The position numbers were made by a program, and so were the translations under genes. 51,331 nucleotides of DNA from positions 76,682 to 128,012 of the forward strand of contig KN883601.1 of the NCBI GenBank assembly GCA_000934455.1, read 5' to 3'. The notes below the pieces were generated by a model, which had not been told where the DNA came from, did not search any database, and saw nothing but the letters and a program-made list of their open reading frames with translations. This document shows positions 11,256 to 23,200 of this stretch, piece by piece. Source of the DNA: Apostichopus parvimensis. Its lineage: Eukaryota; Echinodermata; Holothuroidea; Aspidochirotida; Stichopodidae. Each line of letters opens with the position of its first letter. The first letter of the stretch is position 1.

Positions 11256-14200
11256 ATGTCAGGAGTTGGAGGTAGTATGATAACTGAAGCCAATGGGAAG
11301 GACATTCTGTACATGCATCTTTCACACCTCATAGTGAAACCAGACTGTATAAGCTTGCATAAGGAAAGCATAATAGGTGGAACTTGCCATGAAGTTCTTC
11401 ATCAGCATACATGGCTGAAGGAAAAGGTAACTGACTGCTTAAAATGGTTAACCCTAAGTATTAGTTAAAAAAAACATTTTGCTGTCATTAATGCAGGCTA
11501 AACCTAAAAAACCTGAACCAATTAATTGAAGTAAAACGAATTAATAGGAATTAGGATGTTGTGTCCCGCTAGTTCTCAGTATAGGTATAATATGATGTCA
11601 TACAGTACAACCATTCCGCAAAGAAATCCCAGATGCTATTGTCAATGCAGAACAAAACTATACAGTTGGAACAGTTTGCTGGGAGCAATCGTTAAGAATG
11701 AATATTTATCATGTCGGCAAATAGACAAATCCAAAAAATACATCTTTGCCAATTACATTATTGTTTTCTTGGTAAAAGTTGAAGATATCAGTTATTGCAT
11801 CATGTATGGTATTTGTCATGGAACACTGAACTATGACTTTGGGTACAAGGACTTTCAGTCAGTCAGCCATATACAATTGGCAACTGGCTATAAACTAGGT
11901 ACTTTTGAAAAAAAATGTGTTTGGTATAGCTGTTAAAGGCATTGAAGACTCGCCCCAAAGCGTGTGTGGCCATCTGAAAAAGTTAATTTTCTGTTGCTTG
12001 CAAGTGACGTTTTGTGCGTGTCGCTACAAAATGCAGACAGTAATGAAACGTGATACCTTGTTATCTTTAACTGGACCTGAGATGTCCAACGCTGTATCGT
12101 TTGTATACTGTGCTGTGGGTATTGACTGCAGCTGTATATACTGACTGTACACTAGTGTCTAATTACCGACAGTAGCAAGCTGTGTGTGTATTTTCTGGGA
12201 TCGATGGTGGTGTTTAACACTTCTGTTACACCTCATTCGAAACTAGGTCAGATTACCGGCATTAGACGTTTCTTTTGGCGCGAGTCTTAACACCCTTTAA
12301 AGAACATCTGATTTGTTTGTAATTATATGATTTCATTAATTCATTCATTCATCCATTTTGTCCAGTATAATAAAAATAGAAGTATAAGAATTAGAAATAT
12401 AAAAATTAGCATTAAGATTTACTTTTATTGTAGTTACTAATTTATAGTACTTTAAATCTGAAATAACAAAGGTTCAAGTGCTTCTGTTCGAAATTTGAGT
12501 GCTTCTGTTTGAAATTTATCTAAATGTATTTGATTGAAATTTACATCATGATATCATTATGAAGGCCTATAGTTTCCTTACAATCTACTTATTTTACTGT
12601 ATAAGTAACAGATTTTGTATTGTGCACATGTGTGTTTTTCATGAAGTAATGAAAGTTCTGAACATATCCAAATTTTTTTCGCATTTTATTATGTGATGAA
12701 TTAAGTTATTTCTACTTATAATTCATTATCCCATTACCCCTTTCTCTCTTTGAACTTTCAGAAGATAGTGGTGAAACCAGATCAAGGTATCAAAAGACGA
12801 GGAGCGGATGGGTTGATCAAGCTTAATGTCGACTTAGATGGAGCAGTTCAGTGGTTAAAGGAATTTGATGCTCAAAACAAGGTTTGAAAATTAGTTTCCA
12901 CAGTATGTTTAATGACATAATTTTTTTTGGGTCTATTTTTGTACTTTAGGAATATTTAACCCCTGGAATGGGGGGGGGGGGATGAAGGGGGAGATTGACA
13001 AAATTCTTCGAGTCACATCAATTTGACACTTTAGTGATTTCAAGTCATGATTTGTTACAACACTTACCCTAACTCACCAAAGTTGTATCATCTTGTTTTC
13101 AGTGTACAGGTTTAATATGTATTACTAAATGATTCTTCTCTTTACAGGACACTCCAGGCAAGAACATTCAACAATTTCTCTTGGAGCCGTTTGTTCCCCA
13201 TGACCTGGAGGAGGAGCGATACTTTGCTATTTACTCAGAATTGGAGTGTGATGTTATTCTCTTCTATGAAAAGGGAGGCGTGGACATTGGAGATGTAGAC
13301 TCTAAGGTATATATAAGGTGTTTACTCAAAGTCAGACTCGGGTAACGTATGGGACCGAATTCAGTCTGATAGCACTGATAGGTTATAGATTTGATTTGAT
13401 TTGAATTGATTTGTTTCTTTTTCCTCAGTGTACAAAACTTTAAATAGTGACAAAAGTAATACCACTTAACAAAAGTCATTGTACAATGAGAAGGGAAGTG
13501 ATCTATAAAACCTTTATAGGTTATATGTAGGCTTAACTAGTAGAGTCACCTCCCGAAAGGGAAAAAAAACATTATAATTATTAGAATCCCACAGATTGTT
13601 GCCCTATATTCTTGTTTTATTTGCAGGCATCTAAAGTTTGTGTCCCTCTGAAGGAGCCTTTGGATGAAGCTTCTCTACATGACTTACTATCGGAGAGGGT
13701 CACAGCTGCCGATGAAAGAGGGTCAGTTTGCAAATGAGATTATTATGGACCGGCATTGAGGGGATGATAGAAGGGTGGGGGGGGGGTGTAATGGGCAGGA
13801 GGGGCTTTTAAAAGCTATTCAAGTGGCAATTACATTATAAAATGTTTGAGTGCCACCTGGTCATATAAACAAGGGTTTGAGTGCCAATTGACCATTGGCT
13901 GCTATATTACTCCCATTCCATGAATTTAAGGAATTTATGTGGCAAATACACAGCAATTTTGTTTGCCAAGTTTGAGATTCTTATTTAATACCAGAAGCTA
14001 ACAATTGTACATAACTATGAAGCTGCAATTAAGAAAAGCTTAAACATAGCAGAGTTTGTGATTACTTTGATACTTTTTGGCAACCACTCATGACAAGCTC
14101 CAAACCTGTACAGCAGCTGTTCAATGTCCAGGAAGAGACATCGGATTATAGCCAACTTCCGTAATATCGTATAAAACCTCCCTGTCATTGCTTTTCATTG

Positions 14201-17200
14201 TCAGTTTTTCGACCATTTTAACCGTAATAAAAATACATGTTTCGTGGTCAATATTTGTTTCTGACATAATTAGGATAATTTCTATTGTTTCTTTTCCTCT
14301 TCAGGAAACTATTAGAGTTTATGAAAGAGTTGTTTCAGCTCTATCGAGATCTTCACTTTACATATTTAGAGATCAATCCTCTGGGTAAGGATTCTTAGTT
14401 TTGATTTGCCTCTGCAAGGTATAACTTTTATCCAGTATTACAGAGCAAAATATTATCCATAATGGACAAATTGCTATACAAGTGTATAGATGTATAGTAT
14501 ATTTAAAGAAAAAGAAATGAAAATTGAAGTAGAGCAACTGGTTGGTATTGAAAACTAAAATACATGTGAATGAGTCAACAGGAGGTATAAAAAACAGATA
14601 CACATTGTAACTTAACCAAGGTATTTAGCAATAAGACAGCTGGCCGTTCATTTGGCATTCAGAATCGTACACAAAATTTGAGTGTTTAATTTCATCGGGA
14701 AGCTCATTCCAGAGGTTAAAATATAGTTAATCAGCAGCAATTTACCACGTTCAGGACTGTGCCTACTACATCTACTACGTCTCACTGGGTTAGATAAAAT
14801 TTCTGGAAATTGTTTCGTTGTATTTAACTGTAGTCCATTCAGTAGTAAAAGGCTCTGTTAATCCCATGTTAGGATGTTAATATGGCAAAGTCTCATTTTA
14901 AGGGAACCAAACTTTTTTTTCTTTTTAACAGTTGTTCGTGAGAAAATACACATCTTAGACGTAGCTGCTAAACTCGACCGTAACGCACAGTCTCTTTGTA
15001 AAGATAAATGGAGTTCAGAGGTCCAGTGGACCAAGAAAGCTGGAAGGGAGCAGATGAAAGAGGTAAAGTGAGGGTTAAATTTATCATTCTTGAGGTAAAT
15101 TGGGGGAGGGGGTGGGGGTGAATAGGAGGTTGTGTTAGGAGCACATAGTTCAAGATTCAGGGTTTAATATTGTGCACATCTCATTGTCATGGCTATTTGT
15201 GTTATTTTTAAGATCTGACTTTGTCAAACAGAATTGATACAAGTTTAGCTTACTTTGTAGATCTTGATTATGGTTGAGAAAAAATTGGGAAATACACCCC
15301 ACTTTTTTACTTTTTTAGATGGCCCTACAAATATTAGCCCTACAGTTATATATAGTTAGTAGCATGTTTTGAGGAACTTTACTTAATTTCTCTATTATCT
15401 CCTGCCCAACCCCCCCATTCCCCCCTCCACCCTCCTCTCAGCACCAGCTCAGGAGGAAGCACACAAAGTACGAGTAAAGAATAAAGAAATTCATGACTAG
15501 AATGAGATTCAAACCAGTGACGCTTGGGTTACAAGCCCAGCGCTCTACCAATTAACTTAGCCTTTCAGTGCTCATAACCTTATATATCCCTTATATATCC
15601 CCTATATATCCTTATATATCCTTATGCACCCCTTATATATCCCTTATATATAGCACCCCTTATATATCCCTTATATATCCTTATATATAGCACCCCTTAT
15701 ATATCCCTTATATATCCTTATCCATATATATATCCTTATATATCCCTTATATATAGCACCCCTTGTATTTCCTCATATATAGCACCCCTTATATATCCCT
15801 TATATATCCTTATATATATCCTTATATATCCTTATATGCCCTTATATATAGCACCCAGCAAAGTAAAGATCTGCAGTCAGAGACTACAGCTAGACAAGTT
15901 TCGTGGAACTAGATAGGACCAATATGACAGCGCCCTCTATAAAATTTTGGGCGTGACTGGAGAGCCCCATTGATTTGACAAATTTTAAATTTATTATAGT
16001 TTGGCTGAAATTCCGTTTTTAATTTATTTCTTTTTTGTAGGAGAAACATATCAGTTCTCTTGATGCTACCTGTGCTGGAAGCATGAAACTGACAGTTCTG
16101 AATAAGACTGGTCATTTATGGGCAGTCCTAGGAGGAGGTGGCACTTCACTGATGCTAGCGTAAGACTTTGTCACTCTAGAACATGCTTCTGAGATGAACA
16201 GAGTTCGTAGAATCTGTATACTGCGCTTTGGAAAAAGAGTTTGGTTCTAGCTACAGTATCTGAGCGAGATGAATTTCAAAGACTAGAATCCTGTCGTCGA
16301 TCTCTCAGTCTGTACTTCAGTATCGATATCCTTAGTGCCGAGTTTGGTGCCAAATTTTGTTTGATTACTCTGATCATACAGCCAAAGTTGCTGTCAGGAA
16401 TGATGAAATTGAGCGTAGGTTCGAAAATGAAACATTTCTGGGTAATTGGATTAAATGGTCGAAAGAACCATGTAGTAAAGTTAGTAACGAGATATTTACA
16501 GGTCTTGTTAAAATATTACCACGTTTGAGATGAAGCTCAGATTCTATACTTTATAAACAGATATCTGTAGATCAGAATACGATATATTTTCTACCTTAAA
16601 AATTGGAAGTTGTCAACATTTTAATGTTACCGAATTGTTTGAAATTGAATTTTCACATTTTTTATTTTTAATTTCAACAGTGATACAATGGATACTATGG
16701 CTTGCCTGGAGGAACTGGCCTGTTACTCACAGTTCACCAAACTAGATGCTAATGGTTTTTATGAACTCCTCACGACCGTAATTGGATTAATGTTGGAGGA
16801 GGAAAAAGATGGAAATGGCAAGGCTTTGATGATCGGCAGTGTAGGCAATGACATGGTTACCATGATCAAATTGAAGAAGATGTCTGGAGAGGTGCGTATT
16901 TACAGTAGACCATTGTATTTTCTTTCTCCATAGCTCACATCCCACCCGCCCTCTCCATTTTATGGCTCAAGTAGCGAGGTCATTACTAGTAGTGTTAGCT
17001 CAGTGGTTAACGCCGGTGCCTTTCAAACATAAGGTCCTGAGTTGGAGGCATCCAAGATTTATGTATGTCGTCCAGTTACAGAGTTGTTCACAATTGACAC
17101 TTCATAATCATGGACGTTAAATATGAATCTAAGAGACTGAAATCGGTCAGCTTGCAGCTTTGATAAGCCAATGTGGCTTCTTTGAGAGGATCTAAAATAC

Positions 17201-20200
17201 ATACATATACATACATACTTTGTATGTTACTATATCTACTATCATAACAGTTTCTCTTTAGTTGCCTAACAATAGTGCAGTCTCTGTTAATTAGCTAAAT
17301 TATTTCGGATTACCACACCTTCACGCCAGATTTTTACCCGCTGTAAAACTACACTGGTTTGCAATATTTATCTTTAATAATGGCCCGGGGGGAGGGGGTT
17401 GACTTAATATAGTTCAGTTCGAACAAACAAAATTAAATCTTGCAATTTTTAACACCTTTTTTAGTAGCTGCCAGGAAGTAAACAGAGCCTTACATGATCG
17501 TGAAATATGAATTACAGCATTTTTTGAGCTAACATAATATTCTGCCTCGTAAAATTGAAAGCATACATTGACAGCTTGCCGTAACTGAAGGATTTGAATA
17601 TGCCAGTGGTTACACATGGCTTTGTGATAGGTCTACGAAGCCATTTCACTTTTGTTCAGGGCTATGTGACGTGAAAACTGATAATGTTAGACCTGCCTTT
17701 CAAAGTCCATGGATTTGTAAGACGATACTAGTATTTCTTTTTCGGCATATTTTCAGCCATCTTCATTTGCGGTAGTATAGCAATAGGAGGTTGGACTTTT
17801 GGAAATCATTTCTTTATGATTTAGCAGCACTGTGATCATACTGTTCTTATCTTATTTAGACTTTGTCACTCAATTTAGCAGATAATGTACATTACAAAGC
17901 GATCAGTGAAAACGACTGTTAGCTTTGTTTCAAGTAGGGACTCTATTTTATCGTTAACTATTATAACTATTTACTATTTATTAACTATATATAACTATTA
18001 TAGTTATTATAGTTATTAAAACTATCAACTATATATTGACTATATATAACCATATAATAACTATTAACTATTATAACTATTATTTCGTGCAGCTTTGAGT
18101 GCTGTCTTCATTCACATATTGGGAATGGACTCTGTACTAAACTTATCCACTTTTTTATCTTTTGACCCTCAGGGAATCTTTAGAGCCCTCGATGAGTACA
18201 AGGATAAACTGAGGGCAGCAAACATTTCACTAATTATTCGTTCGAACGTTGGAGTAGTGAGTGAGAAGAATGAGAGGGTACCATCTGAGCTGGCAGAGCT
18301 AGGTAAAATGTGTACAGTATGTTTTTTGAATTACGAAATTGTGTCACGAAAGGTACATCACTCATTATGATTTCAAAATATTGAAGTTAGGGTGTTTGTC
18401 ATTCTGACGAGGATTCTTGGCTTTTGTTCATGCCATATTCAGTTTATTATCAACAATGTAATGAGAAATTTTGAAATTTTATTATGTTATTACTTTACTA
18501 TGAAAATAAGGTACTATTTTAAGTCATTCTTTTACACTCTCAGCCTAGGCCTAGCTTTATACAATGTTTACATACGAGAAGTACCAATTAAATGTAACCC
18601 TAGAAACTCAAGGGCTTAAGAAATCTGTTTAGTTAGGAATTTTTGTCTGAAAGGATAGATAGGGTTGTCATAATACCCTCAAAATCGAAAAACTGTGTCC
18701 TAGCCGAAGACATGAATGTCCTATTTTGTCCTGATTTTCAGCCTTTTTCATGGAGAACAAGTACTGTACTTTCCTCTTTTTGGATATAGTCATTACTGCA
18801 ATGGTTACACAACTACACAAATTTCAACATTAGCAGTAAATTTCCATTACAACCAAAATGACTCAAATATATAGCATACAGTAGTACAATATCATGGTTG
18901 AAAGTAGGAACAGCAATCAGTAGTTATGGGATTGTAAATGTAGTATATAGCAACACTAGCTTATATTGAAGAGAAATACTAGATAACATTAATACCAATC
19001 ATACAGCAGTTGCCACGGTGATAACAAAAAGTAAAACTAGTTTGAAATGCTCTAAAGTTCTTCTCAGTATACTATTGAAACAATATGAGATACTTCCAGA
19101 AGTGGAAATAAACTGGTTAGGGCAAAATGTATTTTTGCTAAAGACGATTGTTTGATTTGGAAGAAAAAAGTAGTCAAAACAGTTTTTAATTGTCATAAAT
19201 GCTGTCATTTCACAGGTATTCCCATTTTTGTGCTTGGTGGAGATGTTCCAATACGTGAACTTGTCAATTTTGCTCTGAAGAAGACCTCCGATCCTCCGTC
19301 TAATCAGCCAAGAGCAAGTTATCAGGTATTATATATTTGTGTTTATCATCACTAACTTCAAAAAGTAAATGATGTGTGAACTTCATACCCGGAATGTGGA
19401 CTTACCATAATGAAGTCGATTAAAAGAACCCTATTATTTATGTGGAAGCCAAAGGTCTTCTGAGGTCAGTCTGAAAACTTTGTAAACATGATAACTCCAA
19501 AAGTAAAGGTTGGATAGGCTTTACATTTGGTATGTTGATTGATATGTTGATTGAGTGCAATAGTCCTATCGTTGCTAAGGAGATCTCTGGTCATTCAAGA
19601 ACAACTCAAAGTCAGAAAACTTTGTAAACACTAAAACTCCAAAGCAAAGCTAGGATGAATTTCATACATAGTATGTGGATCCATATTGTTGAGTACAAGC
19701 AAGAAACCTATTGTTGTCTGTGGAGGTCAAAGGTCAAAAGAGGTCATTGATTATGCAGAATCCTTTTTGTCATAAATTTAAACCTCTTCATTCATTGGAC
19801 AGTTTTTTTACATAGCAGGATATAGATGAATCAAAAGGTTGAGGCACAATGCCCTTTACAACTCTCCCCTACCCCCCACATACCCTCCCCCTACCCCACT
19901 CACCCATCCCATGTGCAGCTGCTAGTTATTTCTAATACCTTCACAGAAAGTGAAATAATTTGAATATACTTTCATTTTAATACAAGATATTGTTAAGCCA
20001 TACCATGACATGATGAAAGATACATTTCTTCCTTGTACTCCACCAGGTAGAGACACCAGAGGTTGGAAGTCCTCCATCAAAGTGTAAGAAGTATTGCCTA
20101 CCTGAAGAGGAACTTATTTTCACCAAAGATACTAAGGTATGATCCTTGCCTACCTATTTTCCAGTGACATTGGATTTTATGTTGGTGGTGTTCTAAAACT

Positions 20201-23200
20201 GTCATATATGCCTTGCATATTGGACAATATGTGCAAAGTGTACAACTAGAAATTGTTAGTGGAAGTTGACTAATAAAAGCCTTTTTCTTCTTGCTCTGAT
20301 GAAACATTTAATTTGTACCGTTGTATTTACATTGGAAGGGTGAACGTGAATATAACAGATTAGCCCAGATCAAATCAAATAATCTCAGATCAAAACAGAT
20401 CATTTCAAATCAAAGTAGATCATCTCCAATCAGTTTAGATCAAATACAGATTATATCAGAACATCTCTGGTCAAAATCGGATCATATCAGGTCCGGTCAT
20501 CTCTGATCATCTCATATAAAATCAGAGCTTCTCAGATCAGAGCATCTTAGATCAGATCAGATCAAATCAGATCATCTCAGGTCAGGTCAGCTCTGATCAT
20601 CTCAGATAAAATCAGAGCTTCTCATATCAGATAAGAGCATCTTAGATCAGATCAGATCAGATCAAATCAGACCATCTCAGGTCAGGTCATCTCTGATCAC
20701 CTCAGATCAAATCAGATAAAATCAGATCAAATCAGATCAGATCAACTTAGCATCTCTAACTGCAGAGGGTGAGAGATTAACAATGGTTTTGTCCATTTCA
20801 TTCACTGTTTGGCCAGTAGAGGGCAGATATAGATAATGGGAGTTTGTATTCATATTATTAAAGCAAACTGTGAAAGTTGCCTCAAGGCTTTGTCCACGTG
20901 AACACTAGCTTGCCAGAATGTCATACGAAATTCATTTGAATTGAATGGAAATAAAACAATCAAATCTTATGAAAATATGAAAATGTGCCTTTTTTCAAAT
21001 TATTCTAAGAAAAAATTATAGTCAGTATTAAAGAAATATTTTTTCTCTACTTTTTTTTCTTTGCACAATTTTCAGGTTGTTGCTGTTAACATGATTCCAC
21101 CAGGTTTGCAGGGAATGGTTGATTATGATTTCATCTGCGGCAAAGAGACTCCGTGTATCTCTGCTATAGTCAGACCTTCCAGGTAAGGTGGATCCCTCTC
21201 TTTGTATCATGTGCCTGCATAAAGGTTGACTTAAGCCACAAAAGGGGAGGAAAAAATTCATAATGTTATAGACAGTTCAAACACACTGCTATCAGTCCAA
21301 GCTTTATTCCTATTACTCTTTTTAAAATAGTTTTTGAGAAATGACCCATTGGCACCTGAGGCTGATCAGTTAAAATGGCTGGACTACGTAGTCTAATACA
21401 CAGGTCAGTTTGACTGATTGGCAAAAAAGCAAAAGAGAAAAAGAATAGACCTTAATGGCCATATTGTATTAAACATGTTGACAATGCATCTAAAATTTGA
21501 AAAGCATTAAATAATGTGTTATTTTGTGATGGGTTTTAAAACTTATCTGGTTCTAACCAGAAATAAAAATAACTTAAGGTTGATGTACAATAGAACATGT
21601 GTGGAACATGTTAATTGTACTCATTCCATCATAGTTTATAACAGCTTTTGATTCTTAATTTTAGCAGGATAGAAGAGTTACCTTTTCAGAAATTGTTACA
21701 ATGATTCTGATTGGTTGAGCCTTGCCATCGAAAGAGACTCTAGCAAATCAGGACTTCTTTTAGATTTTGCTGTGACTGTAAGATTTTGAATGGTTTAAGT
21801 GTGTGATATGTGCCACAAGGCATTGATGTATATTTCCATTAATGGCTATGACAGAAAGCTATGTAATATTTTGCTGTTTCAATTTGCTGGCAACAAAGTT
21901 TGTTCAGCAGTTTTCAAAATATGAGGGATGTTTCCAACACATTCTGTAAACAATAGAGCTGTTTTTCCCTGACTTTATGGTCCGTTAACCAATTATCTTG
22001 CATAATTAGAATAACCCTGCAACAAAAAGAAAAGAAAACAGTTCATTTTTTGAAATTCTATTCTCTCTTGTTTTTTTCTCGGTATTTCATGTTTCCTTGT
22101 TTCTTTCCAGCAAACAGAAGATTGAAGAATTTTCATGGGGTGATGGGAAAGTATCAATTCCTGGTTAGTTTGTACCTTCTTTCAGTGGGTAGGGGAATGA
22201 GGGTTGGGGTGTAAATTATTGCTCCAACTATATAAAATTCTTGGTGTTTCCATAGCAAACATTAGCACTTAATTAGTTTTGATTTTTGTTTTGATTTGAA
22301 GGAGGTAGCAGTTTTAGTAGGATCATAGCTTTACCCTCTACAAACTTGACAATAGCTGGAGTAAGTGTTATAACACCGAACAAATAACTTTTTTTTTTTT
22401 TTTCCTTTCTTCAGGGAGTCTTCCACATTGTTAAGCTTTTAAGCTTTATGAAAGGCTTCCCTCCACTTTGTAATATTGTGGCAAAACAAATAAATAAATA
22501 AATCTCATAGAATTACTCAGTAAGTGGGACGCCAAACCTGTCAGAATTTGGATCCCAAGCTTCATGGAGTAACTCACATGTACGACATTGAGAATTACAG
22601 GAATATACTTAATTTATTATGTTCCAACTTCATTTTTTGGAAAGGCTTGTAATTAATTTGCAAATTGAAATAGAATCGCCTGATGTGATGTTAACTTAAC
22701 ATTTTTGATCAACTAGCCTGGAATTTCAAAAATTGTTTGCCACTTGCTAAATATGTCAGTGCTTACAAAAGTTCTACTGGCTAAAATCAAGTTCAGCTGA
22801 TGTTTTTTTCCCCCATGAATTGCAACACATGTCAGTTACTGTACAGGCTAATCGGAGCAGCCCAATAATATTTGCAGATAATAAGCAGTAATTCAGGGGG
22901 GCTTATTGCCGAAGTAAACTTATATAGTAAACCTATGTAGTAAACTAATATAGTAAACTTATATAGTAAACTTAAGTAAACTTAAATAGTAAACTTAAGT
23001 AAACTTATATAGTAAACTTATTGCTTAAGTTCAGCAATCCTGCTTATATCTGGACTGATGATCATGAAACAACTCATCATTTGTTAGTTTTGCAAATGTC
23101 CACCCCCCCCCCCCCTTAGACCCCTCCCCCCGGCCGGCCATCAGGCTTCCCCCCCCCCCCCCCCCCCCTAAATGCCTTTTCTTGCTACTGGCAAATGTAG

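Larger units (their letters stand above)
11256..15062 (+). other. Gene A exons 1-6: ATP-grasp half
   Basis: These exons cover residues 1-252. The ACLY/SCS-beta nucleotide-binding segment is intact: [10 protein letters not shown] (62-71), LLEPFVPH in exon 3, GGVDIGDVD near the exon 3 end, and LEINPLVV bridging exons 5 and 6 with Asn206, the expected Mg-ATP ligand. Exon 4 is the most divergent from ACLY. Intact motifs argue that ATP binding is retained. Confidence 0.88.
16041..19325 (+). other. Gene A exons 7-10: altered substrate-binding region
   Basis: These exons cover residues 253-442. Exon 7 keeps the ACLY-like (L)WAVLGGGG segment and exon 8 keeps LEELACYS (ACLY: VNELANYG). The ACLY citrate loop GGSIANFT is replaced here by MIGSVGNDM (342-350), and the loop is four residues longer before the FRALDEY helix. 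The position of ACLY Arg379 is Ser386 (IIRSNVG). [10 protein letters not shown] aligns with the ACLY GIPIHVFG strand, so the fold is recognisable while the pocket differs. Confidence 0.8.

Noticed and set aside
15496..15567. Functional tRNA-Thr
   Set aside because: The anticodon arm is good but the T and acceptor stems do not pair, and it sits next to a microsatellite.
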